A stretch of DNA of 8,595 bases from Bacteroidota bacterium. Its GTDB lineage: Bacteria > Bacteroidota > Bacteroidia > Chitinophagales > LD1. The translations under genes and the position numbers were made by a program. The notes under the pieces are model-generated. The model was not told the origin of the DNA. It was given only the letters and a program-made list of their open reading frames with translations, and searched no databases. This document shows positions 1 to 6,009 of this stretch, piece after piece; position 1 is the first letter of the stretch, and each line of letters opens with the position of its first letter. The DNA is taken from the NCBI GenBank assembly GCA_028288545.1, contig JAQBNQ010000505.1, positions 1 to 8,595 of the forward strand. Reading direction: 5' to 3'.

Positions 1-1301
1 ACGCCCTGCCCCACCGGAATTGGAAATGCAGGCGAAGTTACACTGGTGCCCACAAACTCAACACATACCGAACCCGCACCGGTGTTACTGTTATAATTTG
101 GGCCGGGCACATCGTTGCACCAGGTGGAGTGTATGTCGCCGGTAAGAATTACCACATCCTTCACCGGATGCTGCAAAATATGATTTTCAATAAGCCCCCG
201 TTCATAATTGTATCCATCCCATTGGTCGGCATTTACCGGTTGACCTAACACGTTTAAAGGGGCAAACATCACCTGGTTTCCAATTATCTTCCACCGGGTA
301 GCGGTATCGTCCAATTGCTGATAGAACCATGCTCTTTCAACGGGTCCCATCATATGCCTTGTAGAATCATTGGTGGCAGAAAGATCCTGCTCATCGCGGT
401 CATAAAGCCGTGTGTCAAGCATCACAAGATCAAGCAGCTTACCATAACGCAGTTTTCGGAAAATGCGCAAAGTATCTAGTGCGTCTGGCTTACGTAATGG
501 CATCCACTTAAAATAAGTGCTGGTTGAATTATGCTTTCTAAAACTATAAGGCTGGCCGGATTGGTTTGGTGCCCCTGTGCTGTACGAATTATTGCAGGTC
601 TCGTGGTCGTCCCAAACTGTTATAAACGGAAATAATTGGTGCAAACGTTTCAGTTGATCATCCAGCTTATATTGCGAATAACGTAGTTCATATCCCAGTT
701 CGGTAATACATTCAGCGGGAGGGTCATAAGTGCGGCCCGAAATATTAGCAGTGTAATCGCCACTTCCGTACTCGTAAATATAATCCCCTACATGCACTAC
801 TGCATCAATATTATTTCTGTTGCTGATGCTTTGATATGCATTAAAATATCCGTGCTCCCAACTGGCACAACTTACCACCGCAAACCTCAGGCTATCTACA
901 TCTGCTCCGGCGGCAGGCGCAGTTTTTGTTCGCCCGGTAATTGAATTGCCACCCAGGGCATAAAACATATAATAATAGTAGGTGGAAGGTTGCAATCCAC
1001 ATACATCGGCTTTAACGCAATAGTGACTGCTGTCGGTGGCAATACATTTGCCATAGTTTACGATATTGGTAAACCCCGTATCGGTGGCTATTTGCCAGTA
1101 AACATCAATATTTGATGCCGTGCCGCTGTCAGGTGTAACGTGGGTCCAGATTATTATCCGGTCTGCCTCGGGGTCACCCGATTCAACGCCATGATAAAAG
1201 GGTCTTAGTGAAGGATCAAGCGTTATACGAAGCGGACCGCTTTGAGCACTGGCAAAAGAAACAACAAGCAACATGATTTGCAGAAAATATAAACGCTTCA
1301 T
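1..1301 (-). CDS. PhoD-like alkaline phosphatase/phosphodiesterase, exported, 3' end missing
   Basis: Partial gene: 433 codons are open from the ATG to the window edge, and the C-terminus lies outside. The product should be a secreted metallophosphoesterase that releases phosphate from phosphomono- or diesters in the periplasm or outside the cell. Residues 1-19 form a signal peptide (MKRLYFLQIM start, cleavage likely after ASA). A PhoD N-terminal beta-sandwich follows, marked by ESGDPEADRIIIWT (about 40-53). The phosphatase core has VVSCASWEHGYFNAY (about 142-156), where Cys145 matches the cysteine that binds iron in PhoD; GDYIYEYG (Asp173); WDDHE (Asp231, Asp232, His233); LDTR near 295; GDIHS (Asp389, His391); and GTSVTSP near 418. 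All key motifs are intact. Only 27 bases separate it from the upstream peptidase gene on the same strand, so the two may be co-transcribed. The family call is firm; the true substrate is unknown, since phospholipase D-like members share this fold. Confidence 0.93.
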   Translation of the reverse strand, partial: MKRLYFLQIMLLVVSFASAQSGPLRITLDPSLRPFYHGVESGDPEADRIIIWTHVTPDSGTASNIDVYWQIATDTGFTNIVNYGKCIATDSSHYCVKADVCGLQPSTYYYYMFYALGGNSITGRTKTAPAAGADVDSLRFAVVSCASWEHGYFNAYQSISNRNNIDAVVHVGDYIYEYGSGDYTANISGRTYDPPAECITELGYELRYSQYKLDDQLKRLHQLFPFITVWDDHETCNNSYSTGAPNQSGQPYSFRKHNSTSTYFKWMPLRKPDALDTLRIFRKLRYGKLLDLVMLDTRLYDRDEQDLSATNDSTRHMMGPVERAWFYQQLDDTATRWKIIGNQVMFAPLNVLGQPVNADQWDGYNYERGLIENHILQHPVKDVVILTGDIHSTWCNDVPGPNYNSNTGAGSVCVEFVGTSVTSPAFPIPVGQG

Positions 1302-1305
1302 CCTG

Positions 1306-1313
1306 CAAAAATA
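1306..1313 (-). promoter_or_regulatory. Possible TAnnTTTG -7 element directly before the PhoD-like gene
   Basis: Read on the minus strand this is TATTTTTG, an exact match to the Bacteroidota -7 consensus TAnnTTTG. It ends only four bases (CAGG) before the ATG, so a transcript from it would be nearly leaderless. I found no TTG at the usual spacing upstream. In AT-rich DNA a chance match is quite possible, and the gene may simply be read from the upstream peptidase promoter. Confidence 0.25.
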
Positions 1314-1328
1314 ATCAACTGTTGCTCA

Positions 1329-3473
1329 TTACTTGCTCCCAAACCCATTATACCCGCATTGCCATAACAGGAAGGCATAAATTTTAGCGGTTTCATCAAA
1401 CTGTTCCGACTTTGTTGAGCCACCAAAATGCCCGCCTTTATAATTGACATATAAAAGCACAGGATTTCCTGAAATTGATGAAGCCTGCATAGCGGCCGCA
1501 AACTTAGCTGGTTCCCAGCTACTAACGCGCGGGTCGTTAAACCCGGTAGTAATTAATTGAGCCGGATATTTTACACCGGGTGTAACATGTTGCAATGCAT
1601 CCATTTCATACAGCCCTTTAAATTCTTTTTCATTGGCTATTGTTCCAAATTCGGGCGTATTTACCGGGCCATTAGGGCTAAACTCCGAGCGGGTAGTATT
1701 TAACGCGCCAACTTTTGGTATGGCAACTTTGTAAAGGTCGGGCCGTTCCGTTATTGCCCGTCCAATTAAAATCCCCCCGGCACTGGCGCTAGTGCAACCC
1801 AGTTTTTCGGCAGTAGTATATTTATTGCTTATCAGGTATTCGGCACATTTATTAAAGTCTTTCCATGTATTGGGCTTGGTATCCTTCATACCCTGCAAAT
1901 GCCATTTCTCGCCTTTTTCACCACCTCCCCTTACGTGCGCATGGGCCACTACCACGCCTTTCTCAAGCAGCACCAATTCGTTAGCGTTAAAATAAGGATT
2001 CATTGAAATGCCATAAGCGCCATAACCTTGCAACAAGGCTATATTACTTCCATCCCTCATCAGCTTTGTTTTATCATACACAATGCTTAAAGGAACAAGG
2101 GCGCTGTCGGCGGCAGGAACTTCTACCTCCTCCACTACCAGGTTTTCTGAACCGGGGTATTTGTATTGATAATAAAAAGGCCCGTTCTCAAACTTGCCTG
2201 TTGCAAGATCGCATGAGTAAAAATTGCCCGGAACTATCCATGAGCCGTTCCAGATAACGCATTCGTTGGTTTGGTTACTTAGCGGTGAAACAGCAATTGT
2301 TCCGTTCAGTGGCAAAATGATATCTTCAATTTTACCAGTGGCAAACTCAAGTTTTTTTGTTTTAAACTCAACCCCGTTTTTGGTCTGAGTAATTACCAGG
2401 TAGTCTTTTGCATCTGCAATAGTTTCTATCTTCCAGTCGCCGCCGGTAAATATTTCCTTTCCCGAATTGATATTTCCCGGAAGGGTCATCTTCACCAGCC
2501 TGTTATTGTTATTTCCTTTTGAGGTAATGAAATAAATATCATCGCCGTGCCCAACAAAATTCTTTACTTCATCGGCATAAACGCTAAAGGGCTTCCAATT
2601 GATGGTTGTTTTTTCCAACTCGTCTTTAGATGCAACAAAGGCCTCTAAGTTGGAGTTAACATTTCCCTTTCCACCAAAAATATAATTGCAGTTTTTCGAA
2701 GTCAGGATATAGGGAAAATCTTCAGGCAAAATATTTAATGCGGGGTATTTAGCCCGACTAAAAACATCTTTGTCTTTCTCTTCAGTGTCGCCAACTTTAT
2801 GCATTTTAAACTGTGTGTTTAAAGCGTTACTGCGGTCGTGCACATTGTCATTTTTTCGCTTATTGTACATAACGATATCGTTGCTTCCATCCAAAAATCC
2901 GCCGCCCGAGTATAATAGCCTTTCCGGACTAAAAGTGCCGTTGGCCAGATCTTTAAATACCATAAAGCCGATTTCCTTGCCTTGTTCGGACAAGTTAAGT
3001 GCCATTATTTTTCCATCTGCGCTAATATCATAACTTGCTTCATAAACTTTATCCTTCTCGTAAGTCAGTGGATCAAAAATCAAAACATCCCTCCCCTCCG
3101 CACCATCGCGGTAATATATCTTTCCAATTTCTTCGTCAGGCAATCTTTTATCAAAAAAATACCTTTCGCCCCGCTTCATTATGGAAGAATACTTGATGCC
3201 TTTTATCTTATCAAAATCCACTAATTCCTTCTTCATTTTATCCTGTCCTGGTATTTTTGCCAATACGCTATCCGTAAATTTGGCCTGAGTTTTATACCAG
3301 TCAGCAACATCTTTTATTTCCAGGTGTTCAAGCCAGCGATAAGGGTCTTTTACTGTTTGGCCAAACAGCACATCGGTGCTATCCTCTGTTTTTGTAACAG
3401 GATAATTGGTGCTTATAGGATTGTTACAAGCTGAAAAACAAAGCACTACCAATGCAATTATCAGGTATCTCAT
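1329..3473 (-). CDS. Prolyl oligopeptidase family (S9) serine peptidase, lipoprotein
   Basis: A 714-residue peptidase expected to cut short peptides, after proline or (if oligopeptidase B-like) after basic residues. Residues 1-15 are a lipoprotein signal with lipobox FSAC and lipidated Cys16, so it should sit on a membrane facing the periplasm or the outside rather than in the cytoplasm. KDPYRWLE (43-50) is the typical S9A N-terminal motif. A seven-bladed beta-propeller (about 80-440) follows, then the alpha/beta-hydrolase domain with LQGYGAYG (481-488) and HVRGGGEKGEKWH (513-525). The triad is read as Ser564 in SASAGG, Asp647 in GFNDPRV and His682 in GGHFGG. The length is normal for the family and there is no frameshift. 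The nucleophile motif has Ser where the family usually has Gly two residues before the catalytic Ser. SWEPAKFAA and AGGILIGRA resemble oligopeptidase B, so the subfamily is uncertain. Confidence 0.93.
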   Translation of the reverse strand: MRYLIIALVVLCFSACNNPISTNYPVTKTEDSTDVLFGQTVKDPYRWLEHLEIKDVADWYKTQAKFTDSVLAKIPGQDKMKKELVDFDKIKGIKYSSIMKRGERYFFDKRLPDEEIGKIYYRDGAEGRDVLIFDPLTYEKDKVYEASYDISADGKIMALNLSEQGKEIGFMVFKDLANGTFSPERLLYSGGGFLDGSNDIVMYNKRKNDNVHDRSNALNTQFKMHKVGDTEEKDKDVFSRAKYPALNILPEDFPYILTSKNCNYIFGGKGNVNSNLEAFVASKDELEKTTINWKPFSVYADEVKNFVGHGDDIYFITSKGNNNNRLVKMTLPGNINSGKEIFTGGDWKIETIADAKDYLVITQTKNGVEFKTKKLEFATGKIEDIILPLNGTIAVSPLSNQTNECVIWNGSWIVPGNFYSCDLATGKFENGPFYYQYKYPGSENLVVEEVEVPAADSALVPLSIVYDKTKLMRDGSNIALLQGYGAYGISMNPYFNANELVLLEKGVVVAHAHVRGGGEKGEKWHLQGMKDTKPNTWKDFNKCAEYLISNKYTTAEKLGCTSASAGGILIGRAITERPDLYKVAIPKVGALNTTRSEFSPNGPVNTPEFGTIANEKEFKGLYEMDALQHVTPGVKYPAQLITTGFNDPRVSSWEPAKFAAAMQASSISGNPVLLYVNYKGGHFGGSTKSEQFDETAKIYAFLLWQCGYNGFGSK

Positions 3474-3606
3474 TTGTAAGGTGTTAAATCGGGTAGCAAG
3501 ATACTTTTTTTGGCGCAGACGAGAAATGCCGTATCGGTTTTATTTAATATATACCGAAGAGGCTTTGTGAAACTATTTAATCTGAAAAAGATATTTATTT
3601 TCATGG
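3474..3606. promoter_or_regulatory. Divergent promoter spacer between the peptidase and outer-membrane protein genes
   Basis: This 133-base AT-rich spacer must hold the promoters for both flanking genes, which point away from each other. No Shine-Dalgarno-like sequence precedes either start, as is usual in this phylum. I found no full TAnnTTTG match at a sensible distance on either strand. The best minus-strand candidate is TATCTTGC near 3496-3503, with two mismatches. A weak inverted repeat (TCGGT...ACCGA, about 3534-3557) lies in the middle and may be chance. Small open frames crossing this region show no protein-like features. Confidence 0.4.
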
Positions 3607-4521
3607 ATGAAACATATATTGTGGGCGACATTGATAATGAGCACTTTGGCCGGCTTTGCACAGGATTCTTTGTCTGTAAAAAAGAAGAAAGAAGGTTGGT
3701 TTGACCTGCACGATAAATTTTATCAAAAAAGGATATATGTGTATTGGGGTTATAACCGCGATTACTTTTCGCACTCGGATATTCATTTCCACGGCCCAGG
3801 ATACGACTTTACTATTTACGATGTTTCTGCGCACGACCGGCAAAGTAAATTCTCTTTCAATACTTACTTGAACCCTGAAAACCTACCTATACCCCAATAC
3901 AATTTCCGTGGCGGGTTTTACATCAAACACAACATCCATATTTCTTTCGGTATCGACCACATGAAATATGTAATGGACCAAAACCAGACGGTTAAAATGT
4001 CGGGCATAATTGATTCGTCGGTTTCACCGCGTTTTGCAGGGGCGTATGTAAATAAGGATGTAGTACTGACCAATGATTTTATTCGCTTTGAACACACCAA
4101 TGGCCTCAACCTGGTAACCCTGGATGTGGCTTGGATGTTACCCATCTACCACACAAAACAGGATTGGATACATATTGGCTGGAATTTTGGTATAGGGGGC
4201 CTTTTCGTAATTACGAAAACCGAAGTGCACGTTGTGGGTATTGGGCTGGATAATAAGTTTCATTTGTCAGGCGTTTCCATTCCGCTAACAACGGGTCCTC
4301 GTATTGATATATGGAAATGCTTTTTCTTTTCGGCCGAACTAAAGGCGGGATACATGCATTTGCCGTGGGTACCTGTTCGGAACACTAAGGTGGATGGGAT
4401 AGATCACAACTTTACCTTTCTTGAATATTATATAGTCGGTGGTCTTTCCTTCAGAATAGATAAAAGCGAATATCCTTTTCTGAAGCGCAAAAAGCGGGTG
4501 GTGACTCCTCCCTCAAATTAA
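3607..4521 (+). CDS. Outer-membrane beta-barrel-type protein of unknown function, Bacteroidota family
   Basis: A 304-residue exported protein whose role I do not know. Residues 1-19 form a signal peptide (MKHILWATLIMSTLAGFAQ), which is why this ATG is chosen over the out-of-frame ATG four bases earlier. The mature part is rich in aromatic and alternating polar/hydrophobic stretches, such as RIYVYWGYNRDYF (42-54), FRGGFYIKHNIHISFGIDHMKY (about 100-121), the stretch from IHIGWNFGIGGLF (188-200) and YYIVGGLSFRI (274-284), as expected for beta-barrel strands. A block with several histidines and glycines (SDIHFHGPGYDFTIYDV, 57-73) and the IRFEHTNGLN stretch (159-168) match my memory of a widespread uncharacterised family in this phylum. 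The protein does not end on the last predicted strand but has a basic tail with KRKKR near 293-297. The gene stands alone, with divergent promoters upstream and a hairpin terminator just after its stop. Outer-membrane location is inferred; a periplasmic beta protein is the alternative. Confidence 0.8.
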   Translation: MKHILWATLIMSTLAGFAQDSLSVKKKKEGWFDLHDKFYQKRIYVYWGYNRDYFSHSDIHFHGPGYDFTIYDVSAHDRQSKFSFNTYLNPENLPIPQYNFRGGFYIKHNIHISFGIDHMKYVMDQNQTVKMSGIIDSSVSPRFAGAYVNKDVVLTNDFIRFEHTNGLNLVTLDVAWMLPIYHTKQDWIHIGWNFGIGGLFVITKTEVHVVGIGLDNKFHLSGVSIPLTTGPRIDIWKCFFFSAELKAGYMHLPWVPVRNTKVDGIDHNFTFLEYYIVGGLSFRIDKSEYPFLKRKKRVVTPPSN

Positions 4522-4526
4522 GCACA

Positions 4527-4570
4527 AAAAATGGCGCCCTACATTGCAGTAAGGCACCATTTTTATTTTT
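4527..4570. terminator. Bidirectional intrinsic terminator between convergent genes
   Basis: A 12-bp stem pairs AAAAATGGCGCC (4527-4538) with GGCACCATTTTT (4553-4564) with one G-U pair. After a single mismatch it continues with a further 3 bp (TAC/GTA) around a six-base loop. Runs of T follow the stem on the plus strand, and the A run at 4526-4531 gives U residues on the minus strand. It starts 5 bases after the stop of the plus-strand gene and ends 12 bases from the stop of the minus-strand gene, so it can end both transcripts. Confidence 0.88.
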
Positions 4571-4582
4571 AGAACATTATAA

Positions 4583-5287
4583 CTAATCAGTAACCCACTT
4601 AAACCATGTAATTGTTGGGCCATCCACCCCTGCGTCGGTCATTACTTTCTTTAACTCAGGCGAATTCATTCTGGCTTTAGCTTTAGTAGCATCGGTAACT
4701 GCAAAAAGTAATATTACCGTATTAGGATCGTCTATACTTCTCGCCATTCCTCTATCGACCATTCCGTTTGCAGTTCTTGTTGCCAAACCTTCTGCATCAT
4801 AAGCTTTCAACCATTTATCAAAATCCTTTACATGATGCGTTACCATTATCCTTTCTTTCTGAGGTATTGTTGTGGTATCGTCACGTATAACGTCAACATA
4901 GGTTAAGGTAGGAACGCCTGTTACTCCGGCTTTCTTCATTACCTCTTTTAGATTTGCCGAGCCTGCAAAATCCTTTGCTTTTTGAAGGTCCGTTGCTACG
5001 TTGTAGACTAAAACCCATTTGTCATTATCAAGTCCGCGACCTACAGAGGATTCGTTTATGCCGTAGGTCTTTCTAATAGAATCGTGCGCATTATAAGCTG
5101 CAAACCATTTATCAAAATCCTTTACAGTATGTTGTACTATTAAGGCTTTGTAAGGCTTAAATACCGGTTTCACCTCTATAACTTTAGGAGTTTCCACAGG
5201 TTTTTCCTCTGCAGGTTTGGGCTGGTTGTTACAGGAGGTGAAAAATAACACTACTGCAACAGTAAAAATTGTTGAAATATGTCTCAT
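4583..5287 (-). CDS. Lipoprotein with two tandem dimeric alpha/beta-barrel-like repeats
   Basis: A 234-residue exported protein of unknown function. Residues 1-18 are a lipoprotein signal with lipobox FTSC and lipidated Cys19. A Pro/Glu/Lys-rich linker (about 22-46) follows, of the kind that holds a domain away from a membrane. Two similar units of about 86 residues come next, at about 48-133 and 147-232. Each opens with H-x-VKDFDKW (His53 and His151 regions), continues with a helix and a hydrophobic strand (KWVLVYNV; NTVILLFAV), a helix with LK-VM-AGV, and a closing strand (PTLTYVDVI; PTITWFKWV). The pattern of strand, helix, strand, strand, helix, strand fits one dimeric alpha/beta-barrel (ABM-like ferredoxin fold) per unit, so the two units could pair within one chain. 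I see no certain catalytic residue; the repeated His is a candidate. The gene ends at the shared terminator at 4527-4570 and is divergent from the acetyltransferase gene. The fold call is inference from the pattern, not from a search. Confidence 0.82.
   Translation of the reverse strand: MRHISTIFTVAVVLFFTSCNNQPKPAEEKPVETPKVIEVKPVFKPYKALIVQHTVKDFDKWFAAYNAHDSIRKTYGINESSVGRGLDNDKWVLVYNVATDLQKAKDFAGSANLKEVMKKAGVTGVPTLTYVDVIRDDTTTIPQKERIMVTHHVKDFDKWLKAYDAEGLATRTANGMVDRGMARSIDDPNTVILLFAVTDATKAKARMNSPELKKVMTDAGVDGPTITWFKWVTD
4809..4832 (-). repeat. 24-base direct repeat, copy in the second domain of the lipoprotein
   Basis: Identical over 24 bases to 5103-5126 and in the same reading frame, exactly 98 codons away. 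It encodes VKDFDKW (residues 153-159) with every synonymous position preserved, while the rest of the two domains has diverged clearly at both protein and DNA level. Confidence 0.9.
5103..5126 (-). repeat. 24-base direct repeat, copy in the first domain of the lipoprotein
   Basis: Partner of 4809-4832. It encodes VKDFDKW at residues 55-61, near the first strand and helix of the first alpha/beta unit. The flanking bases differ immediately on both sides. Confidence 0.9.
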
Positions 5288-5403
5288 ACTTTGGATTTTA
5301 GGTGAACAAATAATTTAAGTTTAAATATAAGGTACTTATTTGATTCACGTTTTGTTTTTTGGGTAGTGGCTATTTGAATATTAAAGTTTACTACTTTAGT
5401 TAT
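5288..5403. promoter_or_regulatory. Divergent promoter spacer between the lipoprotein and acetyltransferase genes
   Basis: A 116-base AT-rich spacer between two genes that point apart. On the minus strand 5322-5329 reads TATATTTA, one base off TAnnTTTG, about 34 bases before the lipoprotein ATG. On the plus strand TACTTTAG, also one base off, lies just before the acetyltransferase ATG. Neither has a convincing TTG element at normal spacing, so both are weak. Confidence 0.3.
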
Positions 5404-6009
5404 ATGTCTACTATAGAAGATTCAATTGCCACAGATATTATTGCGAAAGCATTTCTGCATTATCCCCTGATGCAATATGCCTTTGAAGGATTTACTGAAG
5501 ATAAAAGAGGTGTTTTTTTACAACGGCTTTACAATAAATGTGTAACCGCTGCACGGATGTACGGAGGCGTTTTATTAACCTCTGATAGGCAGGGCGCAGT
5601 AATATGGCTTCGGGGAAAAAACTTCCCTTTGGGTTTGCCCCGGGAGATTCGATCAGGTATGGCTACCATCCCCTTTCAAATCGGTATTAAACCGACCTTG
5701 CGGTTAATGAATCATGATAGTGTACCCGAAAATTGGATCCGGCAAAATGCAGGACCTAATATGGGTTATATCTGGTGCATTGGTGTTTTGCCCCACGCAA
5801 GAGGTAAAGGATATAGTCGTTTACTGATTGACGAGAGTATGGAACAAATGCGCAAACTGGGTTTAACGGAATGCTGGCTCAAAACGGAAGATCCTAAAAA
5901 CGTAACTATCTACCAAAAACTGGGGTTTAAGATTATGCAGGAAACTATAGTTAAAAGCAGCGGCATAACTTCATGGGCGCTAATGAAAAACACTGAAAGC
6001 CCTTTCTAA
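5404..6009 (+). CDS. GNAT family N-acetyltransferase
   Basis: A 201-residue cytoplasmic enzyme that should transfer an acetyl group from acetyl-CoA to an amine; the acceptor is unknown. The acetyl-CoA pyrophosphate-binding motif A is clear: IGVLPHARGKGYSRLL (about 126-141), with the R/Q-x-x-G-x-G signature read as RGKGYS. It is followed by the amphipathic helix DESMEQMRKLGL and by motif B, with LKTEDPKNVTIYQKLGF (about 159-175) containing the usual Tyr and the LGF turn. The N-terminal part (ATDIIAKAF, HYPLMQYAF) fits the acceptor side of GNAT enzymes that begin with a poorly conserved helix. The ATG at 5404 is chosen; an in-frame TTG at 5359 would add 15 residues that do not look like a GNAT start. 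The stop overlaps the end of the converging membrane-protein gene by 4 bases. Confidence 0.9.
   Translation: MSTIEDSIATDIIAKAFLHYPLMQYAFEGFTEDKRGVFLQRLYNKCVTAARMYGGVLLTSDRQGAVIWLRGKNFPLGLPREIRSGMATIPFQIGIKPTLRLMNHDSVPENWIRQNAGPNMGYIWCIGVLPHARGKGYSRLLIDESMEQMRKLGLTECWLKTEDPKNVTIYQKLGFKIMQETIVKSSGITSWALMKNTESPF

Noticed and set aside
1792..3224. Four plus-strand frames of 67 to 87 codons opposite the peptidase gene
   Set aside because: The peptidase frame is intact with a full catalytic triad; these are antisense shadows.
3510..3704. A 64-codon plus-strand frame crossing the divergent spacer, starting MAQTRNAVSV
   Set aside because: It runs into the outer-membrane protein gene in another frame, has no protein-like pattern, and covers the region that must hold promoters.
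3470..3843. Two minus-strand frames of 63 and 80 codons upstream of the peptidase gene
   Set aside because: They overlap the spacer and the start of the outer-membrane protein gene and show no domain or signal peptide.
5359..5403. A TTG start that would lengthen the acetyltransferase by 15 residues
   Set aside because: The extra residues do not resemble a GNAT N-terminus, and the ATG at 5404 fits better.
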